Positions 9,001-19,410 of a stretch of DNA of 64,000 nucleotides are shown piece after piece. Below the pieces are notes generated by a model that was not told where the DNA came from, searched no databases, and saw only the letters and a list, made by a program, of their open reading frames with translations. The first letter of the stretch is position 1, and the number at the start of each line of letters is the position of its first letter. The position numbers and the translations under genes were made by a program. This DNA is from Ascidia mentula (taxonomy: Eukaryota > Chordata > Ascidiacea > Phlebobranchia > Ascidiidae), in contig OX387200.1 in the NCBI GenBank assembly GCA_947561715.1, forward strand, positions 1,056,501 through 1,120,500, given 5' to 3'.

Positions 9001-11647
9001 TGTTGTATTCAGATCCACCATCAATTTCAACCCACATCACACCACAGGGGTTATTTCAACAAACTGAAAACCAATATATTATTTTGCGAAACATAAGTAT
9101 AAGCTTAAATTGCTCTGTGGATTCAAATCCCCCATCCAAATGTGTTTGGTCATATGATAACTTGAATGAACACAACAATTCATGCAGCATAAGCAGAGTA
9201 TTTAGTAATTCAACAAATGCAACTTGTCAAGCCACTAATGGCATTGGTAATTCTACCAGTCCAACCATTTCAATTGTTTCAGTTCCAACATTGAGTAAGT
9301 TAACTTTGAAGTTAGTTTTTGAATTTATACATTTTTTCTTTTAAAACATTCTTATTCAGGACAACCAAAGATAACAGTTAATGGCGAAACAGTTGATAAC
9401 AATACAACAAAGCTTCTCAATGAAAGCAATGCTGTTAAATTTAAATGCACTGTTGATTACCAAAGTTATCTTGGTACAATCTTTAAATGGACAAAAGATG
9501 GGATTGATGTTGAGATAGATGTTAATAATGATAGCATTTTGCCAAAAAATGTTACACCAAATGACACTGGTACATATGTATGCAAGTCTTCTGATGAGTT
9601 TGGAAGTTTTCAAACAAGGGTTAACATTGATGTTCAGTGTAAGTTTGCACCATAGAAAGTTTGCATGTGGTGTTAATTTGAAATAGTTTGTCCATTCAAA
9701 TCTGCATGTTTCCATATTTCTCTTAAAAACAGAGTGTTGTTTGACATGTTGCGTAAATAATTTGTTTTGGAAGCTATTGCAAAATGTAGAATTTGGTAGA
9801 AATCTTAACCGACCCAAATTTGTTCTGTTTAAGATTAACTACACCTTTGAGTGTATTAATAGAATACCTTAACTGTGCTAGTGTATGGTATCTAGTGAAT
9901 GAATAATTTATCATTAAATTTGTTTTGTGTTTTATGTCTTGCTTAACCTGTTAATAAGTGGGTGTTTTGTGAAGGTTTCTATTGGTTGCATTAGTTCTAT
10001 TCCAAAAACATGTTCATATTTTTTACAACCTACTCCTGTAGTCCAAGCATAACTGTAGACATTTCATCATAGAACAGGTCTTTTGTAAAATTACTGCAAC
10101 TGTTTCTTTTATCTTTATATCCCTTATTTAAACCTTTACACCTCATGTAGAAATTACCTGGTTTTTAAGATTGGTTATATAATGTAATTACAAGTATTAG
10201 AAATGTTTCCAACTATGTGTGTAGCATGTGGAAAGTTTCATTGCAACTAATAATCTATTAGGAGGATTTTTCTTCTGCTTGTGATTATTTTCAGTTTCAT
10301 AAATCTGAAAACGTGAAATAACACACGAGGACGTCATGTAACATGTATAATATTAAAATTTGCAAAAATACCATTACTTGCTTTATAATCAGAAAAAGCT
10401 AGAAACTCTATTGGTACAAGTTGCAGATTTTTCTTCATTAAACAATTTGTGCTATATGTGCATTAAAGCCAATGAATGATTGAGCACTTAGCACAATGCT
10501 AATGATTACAATTAGACATTTTATGAATCATGTGTGAATTTACATTTGGTTTACACTATTTCAAATGATAATTGTATATATTTTGTTATTGTGCTAATGT
10601 TGGCTTTACAAGTTAATTAATTTTATAGACCAACCATACACTGTCGGCAATGTGAACTGCCAACCAAACCAACCATGTAATATTATAGTGTATTCAAATC
10701 CTCCACCTTATGCTTCTGTTTTAATATCACCAGGTTTGTAGGGCTTGAATACTTGCCATATCTTAACATTTGATTTATAAATATATATTTTTAGGAGGTG
10801 GAAATGAAACTCTTGCCTGGTTGTCAAGTACTCCACCGGTTTACACATATCAAATTAAGGTAAATTATGTTGTTAAACAGTAGGGAATCATTTATTTGTT
10901 CTTGTAAGTTGCATTAAAGGTAGTATAATATTAAACGAAGGTTAACCTTTAATCCCATAATGGTTGGTTTACTTTAGTTGAGGCCAGTTACCAATACTTA
11001 TTTAATACGAAATGTGCCCATAAGGTTGACTTAAATAATAGATGTAGGAAAATGTGATAATTTAACATATATCCCAAAATAAATTTAAAATAATATAGTT
11101 TCATTGCTGTATGTTGAAAGTAGTGCAACAAACTATGCACAGTGAGTTCTTTGTAATCCTAGTTTGGTTATTTTGCTGTAGAAGCCAGCAGGAACCTACA
11201 CTTTGGAAGTTACAAATTCAATTGGAACAAGCTCGATCACAATAACAATACCTGCAATCACTACCAGCCAACTGGGAATGATTATTGGAATATCTGTGGC
11301 AGCTGTTGTTGTTGTGATTCTTGCAATAATACTTGCAGTATTTTGTTTCAAAAGATCAACAGGTAAGTGTGAAATTGTAACATGTTTTATAATGTTGGGT
11401 TATTAAACCCAGAGTTTTTGTTTCATATTAATGTTGTTAACTTGCAGATTACAAAATGAAAGGAACACCTGCAAAGGTTTCACTTGGAGCACCTGCTTAT
11501 TTAGACACACATGTGTATGAAAACACACCTCCACAACCTAATACACCCACATACGAAAACACACCTGAGTATCAGAATGTGGCAGCTTATCAAAACACAA
11601 CTGGAAACCAAAGTGCATCAGCCTATGAAACATTTGGTCCCAGTTAA
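1..11647 (+). CDS. Receptor 1: multi-Ig type I membrane receptor with multi-YxN tail (5' end outside window)
   Basis: Exons read from splice sites: 1758-2036, 2097-2375, 6046-6324, 6379-6648, 9013-9294, 9360-9638, 10629-10733, 10795-10859, 11182-11362 and 11448-11647. All junctions are phase 1 except 10859/11182, which is phase 0. The join stays open for 739 codons to TAA at 11645-11647. It encodes three Ig pairs (type A then type B), a last Ig-like domain over three exons, one TM helix and a tail with six tyrosines. Type A has C..VW..C with an extra inner Cys pair; type B has FNC, FKW and the I-set pattern D-S-x-T-Y-x-C. Many N-x-S/T sites suggest a glycosylated ectodomain. The signal peptide must lie left of the window; by analogy with receptor 2 a four-cysteine domain and CCP may be there too (inference). 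Decayed Ig exons lie between the intact ones. The ligand is unknown. Which Ig exons are joined in mRNA cannot be told from DNA. Confidence 0.8.
672..1045 (+). pseudogene. Decayed Ig exon pair (A relic 672-765, B relic 772-1045)
   Basis: 672-765 aligns with the centre of an Ig A exon (the CVW region and the D-N-L-N stretch) but has lost its reading frame. 772-1045 aligns along its full length with Ig B exons, starting at the equivalent of R-Q-P and ending near the D-V-Q donor. In the B relic the codon after S-V-D is TGA (about 870), a second stop follows, and the donor region is altered. The same TGA is found in the other copy at 7382-7655, so the decay came before the local duplication. Confidence 0.75.
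1758..2375 (+). CDS. Receptor 1 Ig pair, unit 1 (exons 1758-2036 and 2097-2375)
   Basis: Exon A (279 nt) follows TTGTATTCAG and ends at GTAAGT. It holds the Ig core cysteines (L-N-C, A-T-C-E-A), the V-W-S-Y-D tryptophan and an extra Cys pair (S-T-C-V-W and G-S-C). Exon B (279 nt) begins after TACTAG and ends at GTAAGT, with F-N-C, F-K-W and D-S-R-T-Y-V-C. The intron between them is only 60 bp. Both exons are phase 1-1, so either can be skipped without breaking the frame. Confidence 0.85.
2697..2837. mobile_element. Foldback (hairpin) element of about 150 bp with flanking direct repeat
   Basis: The arms 2697-2764 and 2770-2837 are near-perfect inverted repeats with only a few bases between them (two mismatches and one indel seen by eye). 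The 12-mer GAAAACATATTA stands directly left (2684-2695) and again right (2846-2857). The paralogous intron at about 8510-8545 runs straight through the site without the insert, so it serves as an empty site. Family not recognised. Confidence 0.75.
3539..4559. mobile_element. Non-autonomous hAT-like transposon with 8-bp target duplication
   Basis: The left end reads CAGTGGCTCTTAACC and the right end, reverse-complemented, CATTGGTTCTTAACT, matching at 12 of the first 14 bases. Both flanks are the 8-mer GTATAGAC (3531-3538 and 4560-4567), the target duplication length of hAT elements. CAG..GG..CTTAAC ends are typical of that superfamily. No transposase reading frame is visible in the 1021 bp. 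Confidence 0.8.
6046..6648 (+). CDS. Receptor 1 Ig pair, unit 2 (exons 6046-6324 and 6379-6648)
   Basis: Exon A (279 nt) starts after CATTTTAG and carries L-T-C, C-V-W-L-Y-D and A-T-C-E-A. Exon B (270 nt, three codons shorter than the other B exons) starts after TTCACACAG and carries F-T-C, F-K-W and the I-set motif D-S-G-T-Y-T-C. Both are phase 1-1 with GTAAGT donors and a 54-bp intron. This is the most divergent of the pairs in the window, so it may be the oldest. Confidence 0.85.
7290..7655 (+). pseudogene. Decayed Ig exon pair, second copy
   Basis: This is the copy of 672-1045 carried by the internal duplication. The B relic (7382-7655) has the same TGA after S-V-D and lacks an intact splice context, so it cannot encode an Ig fold. 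The A relic (about 7290-7370) is a fragment around the C-V-W region. Confidence 0.75.
8382..8428 (+). pseudogene. Ig A exon truncated by deletion
   Basis: An intact acceptor (TTGTATTCAG) is followed by the first 47 or so bases of an Ig A exon nearly identical to 1758-1804. At about 8428 the exon is joined directly to intron sequence that in the first copy lies near 2590. The deletion removed the rest of this A exon and the whole following B exon, about 785 bp by comparison. Confidence 0.8.
9013..9638 (+). CDS. Receptor 1 Ig pair, unit 3 (exons 9013-9294 and 9360-9638)
   Basis: Exon A (282 nt, one codon longer than unit 1) begins after GTATTCAG and exon B (279 nt) after CTTATTCAG; both end at GTAAGT in phase 1. 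Core residues are L-N-C, C-V-W-S-Y-D and A-T-C-Q-A in A, and F-K-C, F-K-W and D-T-G-T-Y-V-C in B. This pair, together with the intron after it, is the closest match to the pair of receptor 2 at 27030-27645, so it belongs to the block shared by the two genes. Confidence 0.87.
9639..10628 (+). other. Intron of receptor 1, alignable with receptor 2
   Basis: No exon seen. Long parts align with the receptor 2 intron 27646-28884, including the stretch just before the next exon, which shows that introns were copied with the genes. The insert present in receptor 2 at 28144-28371 is absent here. Confidence 0.6.
10629..11362 (+). CDS. Receptor 1 last Ig-like domain and TM helix (exons 10629-10733, 10795-10859, 11182-11362)
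   Basis: Three exons of 105, 65 and 181 nt encode a short Ig-like domain, a Thr/Ser/Ile linker and the TM helix. The Ig-like part starts N-V-N-C-Q-P-N-Q-P-C and ends G-T-Y-T-L-E-V-T-N-S-I-G. This is the usual F-G strand motif of I-set Ig domains, but Leu stands where the core Cys belongs. The helix runs from L-G-M-I-I-G through a Val/Ile/Ala stretch to V-F-C-F, followed by K-R-S-T as the cytoplasmic anchor. The junction 10859/11182 is the only phase 0 one. Confidence 0.85.
11448..11647 (+). CDS. Receptor 1 cytoplasmic tail exon with repeated YxN motifs
   Basis: The last exon begins after AACTTGCAG and ends at TAA 11645-11647. The tail has six tyrosines in the order A-Y-L-D, V-Y-E-N-T, T-Y-E-N-T, E-Y-Q-N-V, A-Y-Q-N-T and A-Y-E-T-F. 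Four are Y-x-N, the core recognised by Grb2-family SH2 domains when phosphorylated (established). A P-P-Q-P-N-T-P stretch lies between the first two. No classical ITAM (YxxL/I-x(6-8)-YxxL/I) or ITIM is present. Confidence 0.88.
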
Positions 11648-11892
11648 GAAACACTTTAAATATAGATTTGAGAGAGAATGCGAATGTACTGACCACTACT
11701 ACATTCTAGAATTATATTTGGTTTGATTTGATTTAAAGAAAACCGTGGTTAACCTGTGCTTCCAAAAAGAAATTTATGTTGATTCTCGTTTGGAATAATC
11801 CCCGACCGGTTTGTTTTGTTTTCATGTTTTTTTCTCTGATAGTTTATAATGAGTTCACTTATTGTCCATCACTGTGTTTTTTTAAAATTGTT

Positions 11893-11898
11893 ATTAAA
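11893..11898 (+). terminator. Candidate poly(A) signal of receptor 1
   Basis: ATTAAA about 246 bases after the stop, inside a segment conserved in all copies of the 3' flank. The receptor 2 and orphan copies have AATAAA at the same place (30884-30889 and 39309-39314). Confidence 0.5.
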
Positions 11899-14117
11899 TG
11901 AATGTGATCTTCGTTGCGTACAGTTTCTATTGCAAGGATTTTGGTTTCGCCAACCTATAGTAAGCAATAGGAGAATAGGCGGAAATTGAGTGATTCATTA
12001 CAAAGTGCTATTTAAACCAGGAATACTTCCTTGTTAAGAGGAAAACTGTTCTCAGATAAATGGCCAAGAATTTAGAAATTTAAACAGCACCCGACGAATT
12101 TACAATTGAAAATTACAACGATATCGAAAAAATATTCTTTCTTTGTAAATTTTAGATTCCTTAAACGTTGTATGCAAGAATGACATGTGACGCCGTATGT
12201 GTACAATATCCTTAGTTTGGGGTTCAAGTCCGCACCAACAAGGGTCAGACGATAATCCTTACCAATTTAACTTGCCTAATTTCTTCTGACGATTTATTAA
12301 AAACAGTTTTTCCGAAACCAACCACCCAAAATATCTACACAAAGGTCGATACACAATACAAATTTTCATAACACTTTCATAACAAAAGTATTTGTACTCA
12401 CTCAAGGTTATTGTCCAAATATTGAATCAAATGCAGTGTCAAAATGTAGACTGTTTGTTACACTGACGCCGAAATTTCTATAGATTACGCAACGTGATAT
12501 AACGAACGTGTGTAGAGTTTTAATGTTTGTGCATTCGTTTCATATTCGTTCTTTCCCATACTTAAAAGACTTTTGGAAGATTTTAAAGCATATACTGTAT
12601 TGTATAAAAATTCCGTTTTATCTGCCTCTTACACGTCATAAATTGTTTGGTGTGACAGCTTTGGCTTTAATTTCTTGAAATTGTGTATTGTATTTTTGTG
12701 TACACTGTTGTAATTTTCCCGGATTTATGGCGATTTAATCCATTGCTACAATCACTGTGCCGCTTACTTTGTGATCAAACTAAGGTGATCAATATGAAGT
12801 AGCGTTTTTACGTTAAAACAACATGCTTGGTGACGAATACGCGAAAGGCGGTGGTTTACAGGCATGGACTTCTTTTCTTTATAGCACTTTCGTGTTCGCC
12901 AGAAAGCATGTGCATTGTGTGTTTTGCTTTCTTGACTATCCACCACCTTCTTTGCTACCAATGTAATAAGTTTATGGAGAACACGAAGCTGAACCTTTGG
13001 AGTTGCACAAACATAGTTTTTTAATACGTACTGTGATGCATTTTATCCGACCGCATTATACAACAAATTGCTTCACTTTTGGAACAAGAAACAGTACAGT
13101 GTCACAAATACTTTTTAGTTTGCAAAAAAACAGGGTGTATCATTAAACTAAAACGACTTAGTTGTCGTTTATTAAATTCCTACATGTGAATCAAGGACAG
13201 TGATGACAATGCTGAGTTTGAATCATTGTTATAACGCAGCTTTAATTGCTGTGATTAATACTTGGTTGTCACCGGATAGTTCAATAGGTTACTGTGCGCT
13301 GATGCAACCAAGATATGCTTCGACATCATACAGTCAACCAGGAAGCATTTCTATTACATTTTAACGCCTTTCAAAGCGTTACAAAGAGTGCAATGACGCC
13401 AAGCTTTATCATTGCCCAGTGGTCACACAAATCTATAGTACGCACATATTCATCCCAGTGTATTGTTAAGTTGTTTTTCCCGCAGAAAATTCGCAACTTA
13501 GCCTTAAATAAATAAAATATTTTGCTTCATTTTCAAGCCACAAAGTTTGGTTAACCATTTTTATCCGAAAAAGTTGGTTTTAATTAATTGCTTGACGTAA
13601 TAATGTCACACACACAGGATATGTACAGGAAAACTAGGAAATGGTCATACATACGTTTATGTGTTGTTTGCTAAGGCATATGGGATGATAGGTTGTGTAA
13701 AATGCTCATAATACACATGGTTCATGTACAGGGTGGATATGGGTGTTTAAACAATCGACTACTTTCACTTTCTCGGTGAGAGCCTTTTTTAGAATTCAGG
13801 ATCACCGTATCAGTCACTGCACAATTGCGACAGAGTTATGTCTGCCACGTAGACAAATTTTTAGACCAAATCTGGAATATTAAGGCACTTTTTCTTCTGA
13901 AAAAAACTTTACGAAAAAATTCGCACTAAACACAACTTTTAAACTGAACTAGCAGAGCAAGAATAATTGTGAAACGTAGCTAATATATGTTTTTTTGTTG
14001 CACTAAAAGCTCTTTCAGGTGTCAATTTCGCCTTTAAATCATGTACAATGTCACGCCGATTTATAGTTATGTATCTCAGAACTGAAAATTCCAAATCTAA
14101 GAAAAAGTATGAACGGA
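11899..14117 (+). repeat. 3' flank of receptor 1, first copy of the intergenic repeat
   Basis: No gene seen. The block around 11,900-11,990 (the G-C-C-A-A-C-C-T-A-T-A-G-T-A-A-G-C segment) and 12,750-14,110 recur after receptor 2 and at 39.3-40.5 kb. 12,000-12,750 is mostly unique AT-rich sequence. The right end is interrupted by LINE-A at about 14118; the uninterrupted version of that junction is seen at 21160-21200. Confidence 0.7.
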
Positions 14118-17100
14118 AATATATATATTTATTTATTTTTTATTTTTTTTTTTTATTGAAAAAGGACGCTATAAGGCGTACAATTGAAGAAAAGGCTGAG
14201 CAAGAAGACAAAAAACAATGGTTAAACACAATGGCGAGAAATCAGCAAAAGAGAGTCAAGTTATTTGGGTATATGCTTCAAGCAGCGTAGGACCACTTTC
14301 TTCTGTAATAATTCGTTTCGCTACGGTATTTTTCACTGGCGATGTTTAGTTCTATAGATCTTGTTTTTTCAACATATTTACGAATTCTGTTATTGTTGGT
14401 TTCCTCTTACCGTATTTGCATCGATAAATCACAAATCTGGCACAAAGAAGAGCGCAATTTAAAAAGCATTCAAAAATATTGTTATTTTCATGTCTACCAA
14501 ACAATAAAAGAAAAATACAAAGGTACACGAAGTTTAGCGCTTAGCCAACTGCATACATTTTCCCAGTAATGTGCTGCAATAGGGCAATTTACAAATAAAT
14601 GTAAAACAGTTTCCTCGGCATTTTCGCAAAAGACACATGAACCTGATTCTATAAACTTCAGATCTTTTAACTTTTTATTGGTCACAATGGCCCTGAGATT
14701 TAGCTTAATTTGAAAACTTATTAATTTAGTTTCCACTGTAGCTTGCGGTATATTTTTATATATTTGCCTCCAAGGTACTCTGTCATTGACTAAGGATTCC
14801 CATACAGCTTGTGCTTTGGGTTGAATTAAATTGGCGGTTTGAAGCCACGAATACAAAGCCTTTGTGCTCTCGCAATGTGTCAAGATATTTTTTAAAACGT
14901 CTGTTAGGTTTTTATGTGAAGGCACTGGTCCATTGTCCCACTCCTCGGGCATGCATGCTATAAGCTTGAGAAACTTAGTGAAATCTGTTGTACTTAGGTC
15001 AAGACTAAATTTTGTAGTAAGTGCATCATATTTCAAATATTCCCCATTGTGGTCTAGTAGGTCGTTGTGGGCCATTACTCCCGCATCTATAAATGTTTCG
15101 AAATAGAAGGGTTTACTGCGTTTTTTTAATGCTTTGTTGAGCCAGAGAGGTCTGTTGCATGCGTGGTCGGGGTTTTTGCTCGGGATTGATTTCGCAATGT
15201 TTATGTTACAACGGAGGGTTCTCAATGGGATGATGCTCCTCAAGATTGTACTTGATGGGCCGACCGTCGCGTTTAAAAGTGTCTCCAATCTGTTTGGGTG
15301 TAAGAATGGAGTTTGAAGACCCGTTATATTTTTTGTTTCCTCGCAAAATAATTCCCTGAGCGCTTTAAATTTTAGAGCCAACATATAGTTCTCAATATGT
15401 ATCATGCCCGCCCCACCGTTATCCAAACTTTTACACAGGTTCACTCTTTTAATTCGTTCCCAAGATGAGCCCCATATAAATTTAAATAAGGCTCGGTCGA
15501 TTTTACAAATGCACTTTTTTGGGATGATCACTGGTAGGACGCACAGTTTATATGTCAATAGAGGTATAATGAGACTCTTAGCTATTGTTATTTTGCCGAG
15601 AAGGGTTAATCCTCTGGTCGCCCAAAGGTTCATTACTATGTTCGCTTTTTTTAGTGCCGGAGAAAAGTTTAGTTCGATAAGTTCCTCATCTTTGTATTTT
15701 CTAAGTGGTATTATAACCCCAAGGTACTTAATAGATTCCGAGGGCCATTGAAGACCATCCTTTTGAAATGGTTTGTGATGGTTTGAGCGATTTGGACCTA
15801 TGAAAAAGGCACAGGACTTTTCCATATTTACTTTGCAACCCGTCATTTCGCCGAACTCCTCTAAAATTTGAAAGATTTTGGTGAAATCCGCATCAGAACC
15901 TTTAGTAAAAACGAGTGTATCATCCGCAAATAAGGATGTTTTGTATTCTTTGTCGTTTAGTCGTATGCCTTCAAAATCACCCTGTCTAAGCGCAGTTGCT
16001 ATAGGCATTCGATGCAGAGCACGAATAACGTTGGGGAGAGTGGGTCTCCCTGTCTGACGCCACGTTCTATGTCAAAAGATTCTGAGAGAAAGTTGCTATT
16101 GGTGACTCTCGCAGAGGCATTTTGGTAAAAGCATTTAATGAGATTGACAAATCTGACTCCGAACCCGAACGCAGAGAGAGTTGCGTAGATAAATTCCCAC
16201 CTTAAAGTGTCAAAGGCTTTATAAATATCTAAAGACAGTACTGCCCCAGGAACGCGGTAATGGTCCGTACTGTCAATCATGTCGAACAGCAACCGGATAT
16301 TTGTTCCTATATAGCGGTGTGGAAGAAAGCCGTTTTGGTCGTTGGATACGATATCGTCGATAACACCGCGTATTCTTGTGTTAATCACTTTGGCGGCGAT
16401 CTTATAGTCAACGTTTAGCAGGGTTATTGGGCGATAATTTTGGGCCTGTAAAAGGTCTTTCCCTGGTTTGGGAATTAGGGTGATGAGTCCTTCAGATTGG
16501 CTCGCGGACATTTTACCGGTTTCAACCGTAAACTTCCATGCATTTAGGTAGACCAGTTTGATATCATCCCAAAATGTCTTGTAAAATTCAACCGGGAAGC
16601 CATCCAAGCCTGGCGATTTGTTTTTTTGCATGGTTTTAATCACATTTAAAAATTCCGCTTCCGTTGTCTCCTCATTCAGTTTTTCCGCTTGTCCGCAAGT
16701 GATTTTTGGCAGCGCGAGCTTTTCTAGGTTACTTGTCAGCAGGGTGTTTGGAGTCGAACATGGAGGTTTCTCATACAAAGCCAGCTAGGTTATTCAGTAT
16801 TAATTTATGGTCAGTGGATATAGTCCCGTTGATCAATAATCTAGAGATGTTTTTTTTGCGACATGTCGTTTTTCTAAGTTCAGGAAGTATTTTGTGTTTT
16901 TTTCTCCTTCTTCTGCCCAACGTACCCTACTCCGAATAATAGCACTTGTTGTTTGTCGCTCTAAAAGGGTGTCCAAGTTTCCTTTAGCTTTTGAAAGTGC
17001 TTCGACTCGCTTCTGTTTATCGTCCCCTTGAAGGTTGGTTATCTCAGTTTCCAGTGACGTAATTTGCTTCTCTAAGGCGTTATGTTTGACGGTTAATTTG

Positions 17101-18013
17101 CGCTTTAGTACGGCCGCAAATCGGATCGACTCACCCCGAATTACTGCTTTTAATGCGTCCCATCTGGTGTGGGGATTTGTGTCTGTTTCTGGGTTTTCAA
17201 GAATGAAGTTGTTGATGACTTTCCTGATTGTTGCCCTGTATTTTTCATCTTTTAAATGCATAGTATTTAGCTTCCAGTAGCCCCTTCCTTTCGGAGATGG
17301 GTTTATTGCAACATCTAAGGTTAGCACACTGTGATCTGACATAATTCCTGGGACAATGTCAACGTTTACTACGTCGCTAATTAAGCTGCGATCGACAAGA
17401 AAAAAGTCAATTCGTGATAGTGACAGTGGCGATTTCTGAGTGCGGGAGAATTTTTTTGTTGAGGGAAATTTAAATCGAAAAATGTCGGTAAGATTCGAGT
17501 GTTGCATGTAGTTTTGTAAGGCCTCCTTTGCTCGTTTGTTGGGGTGATGGGCGTTTCCGGTTTTATCAAGTCTTGGGTCAAATGCTAGGTTAAAATCCCC
17601 CCCCCCATTATAACTGGCGCACCAGAAAAGTTTGACAGTTCTGCGAATAGGTTGTGGAAATATTCTGGGGAGTCGTTGTTGGGTGCGTAAACATTAGCTA
17701 GGGTTATTGTTTTGGAGTTAATTTCTATTTCAGCCAAAATGAATCGGCCATCGCGATCGGATACGGTTTTTTTTAACGTATAAGAGAGACCTTTGTTGAA
17801 CAGGATTCCTACTCCCCTGCTGCTCCTATTGCCATGTGACCAAATAGCTTCCCCGCCCCATTCTAGTTGCCATAATTTCGCGTTGTCAGGACTGGAATGG
17901 GTCTCTTGCAAAAAAGCAATGTGACACTTGCGACGCAAAAAGTTAAACACCGATTTTCGTTTAATAGTCTTGTTTAGGCCCCGAACATTAAAGGAAACAA
18001 TATGGGACGCCAT
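14118..18013 (-). mobile_element. LINE-A: L1/Tx1-like non-LTR retrotransposon, frameshifted
   Basis: Read on the minus strand, an APE-type endonuclease starts at ATG 18013-18011 (S-F-N-V-R-G-L-N, Q-E-T-H, N-V-Y-A-P-N, then G-D-F-N, S-R-I-D-F-F and S-D-H-S). It is followed by a reverse transcriptase (S-P-G-L-D-G-F, N-Y-R-P-I-T-L-L, G-V-R-Q-G-D-P-L-S, catalytic F-A-D-D at about 15930) and a C-terminal C-x2-C..H..C knuckle near 14620. The frame is broken at a C10 tract (17597-17606), at a T8 tract (16850-16857), near 16785, near 16006 and near 14500. The 3' end has AATAAA (14152-14157, minus strand) and an A-rich tail. No ORF1 could be assigned. The element is dead as it stands, although homopolymer length errors in the assembly could explain some breaks. 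Confidence 0.9.
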
Positions 18014-18024
18014 TATGACATTAT

Positions 18025-18736
18025 TTAATATTTTTTCAGTCCAATCTCGATGTCCCACTCAAATTCCATGCCACACGGACAACGAAAGGGTTCGCCAGGG
18101 TTTATGAGCTGCGCAAATACTTTGCCACAGTCACAGTTAATTATTTTATGTTTACACACAGCATCACAACAATCAATGCTCATCGTTGACTTAGGGACGC
18201 GATTCATCGCGTTACATACACATATGATAGAGTACCTTTCGCATTGGATACATTCGAAGGTGCCCTCCTCCTTTCGGAATTCTGGTTGAAAGTCCTGACA
18301 ACATGGCATAAGCCGCATTGTGCTTCGACATGTCGGACGGAAATATAAAATATCTCTTACGGTAAATACATTCTTAACGCTCTCTAGCGGATAAATAATA
18401 TTCGCTAAAGTCACATTTTTACAAAGTGAGATACTAAAAAACCTAAGTTGGGAAATTTCGTAACAGCCGACCAACTGCACAAATAGGTTAGTTTGTTACA
18501 AGTAAACAGATAAAAAAACACGCATAGTTAGAAATTTTGTTTTCAAGGTCCTCTGCAATAATGACCTGTCGGCTGTTTGGCTTGTCTGTCGGTAAACGTT
18601 GCTGAGTCTTGTGACTTATATAGGGACCCAATATTTTCATGAAATGTTCCACCTCCTGAAAGAACAGTGGTCCAAAAGGCACTTCTTTAGCAACCAGCTT
18701 TGCACAGAATGTGTAGACGAGGAATGGATCTTTCAT
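18025..18736 (-). CDS. Possible two-exon cysteine-rich protein, unrecognised
   Basis: Exon 1, 18736-18566 (57 codons from an ATG), could end at CAG/GTCATT. Exon 2, 18474-18025, follows a clear branch-point-like CTAAC plus pyrimidines and GTGCAG. Both sides of the junction are phase 0, giving 206 residues. The C-terminal half holds many paired cysteines: P-C-C, E-C-I-Q-C, C-V-C, D-C-C-D-A-V-C-K-H, C-D-C-G and C-P-C-G, a pattern that suggests zinc-ribbon-like binding. The stop lies 12 bases before the LINE-A start codon, so the ORF may be host sequence interrupted by the LINE or part of the element's 5' region. The frame is open upstream of the ATG to a stop near 18780. I do not recognise the family. 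The donor is weak. Confidence 0.35.
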
Positions 18737-18751
18737 GAAACCACAAATGGC

Positions 18752-18850
18752 TTTTCCCTTAAACCATAGGTCGGGAACCTATAGCTGGCGAGCCAGATGT
18801 GGTTCTTTTGATGATGACATCTGGCTCGCAGATACATTTAAGTTGGAACT
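18752..18850. repeat. Short hairpin-bearing repeat, possibly a transposon end
   Basis: GCGAGCCAGATGT (18788-18800) is exactly inverted at 18817-18829, with a 16-base loop. A further inverted pair, GGTCGGGAACC/TATAG, lies just left. The shape resembles hAT-type terminal sequence, but no target duplication was identified. Confidence 0.35.
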
Positions 18851-19410
18851 TTCAATAAAACTTTTTTTGTAATATTTCATAACGTAACAATCCATTTGTA
18901 ACAATCAACCACAACAATCCGATAAAATTCGCATTAACTGTAAAGTGTTACCAAAGAGTAAACTCAGACATTTACCGTTTTTGTAAGGTTTTGCCTAAAA
19001 TGCACACGTTAATTGCATTAAGTGTTGAAAATTTTATATGGTTCTCACAGAAATACAATTAAAAATATGTATAGCTTCCATGACTCCCTTAGCCAAAAAG
19101 GTGCCCGATCTCGGCTTTAAACGATTCATTTTTCTGTAAATTCATTCTGTAGACTGACCATGCACCAAGTAACTGATTTGATTCAAATTGACCCGATTCG
19201 AAATGTCCAAAATCTACTAAAACCCGAAAGACGCTAAAGTGCGCATTAGCAACAGCACATGAATATTTGCTCTGTCAATCATTAAATTAACCCTCATGCA
19301 TCACTGGTTACTTTGTTACGTCATCCTTGTGACAGAGGGCAGAATACAAGGTAGGCATTTCCCTCCGACAAAATTTGTTTTCATAGAAATACAAATATGC
19401 GTCCTTCGTG
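18851..19410. repeat. Interspersed repeat, copy 1 of 3
   Basis: The stretch from about 19110 to 19405 aligns with 21780-22040 and 26480-26785. Shared landmarks are TTTAAACGATTCATTTTTC, an AACAGCACATG segment, a GTGAC(A)..GGCATT segment and the end ATAGAAATAC..ATATGCG. No coding potential seen. Class unknown. Confidence 0.5.

Noticed and set aside
9356..9817. Minus-strand frame of 153 codons, and a similar one at 27363-27782
   Set aside because: Both are antisense shadows of the Ig B exons; they look conserved only because the sense exons are.
11448..11647. Tail as a classical ITAM or ITIM
   Set aside because: Spacing and the +3 residues (Thr, Val, Met, Phe) do not fit YxxL/I pairs or (I/V/L)xYxx(L/V) apart from a weak E-Y-Q-N-V; YxN is the better description.
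12200..12260. B-box-like GGTTCAAGTCC
   Set aside because: No A box upstream and no tRNA or SINE body; probably chance.
14048..14290. Plus-strand frame of 80 codons with a charged, coiled-coil-like end
   Set aside because: It runs through the T-rich tail and the 3' UTR of LINE-A on the opposite strand, so it is an accidental frame.
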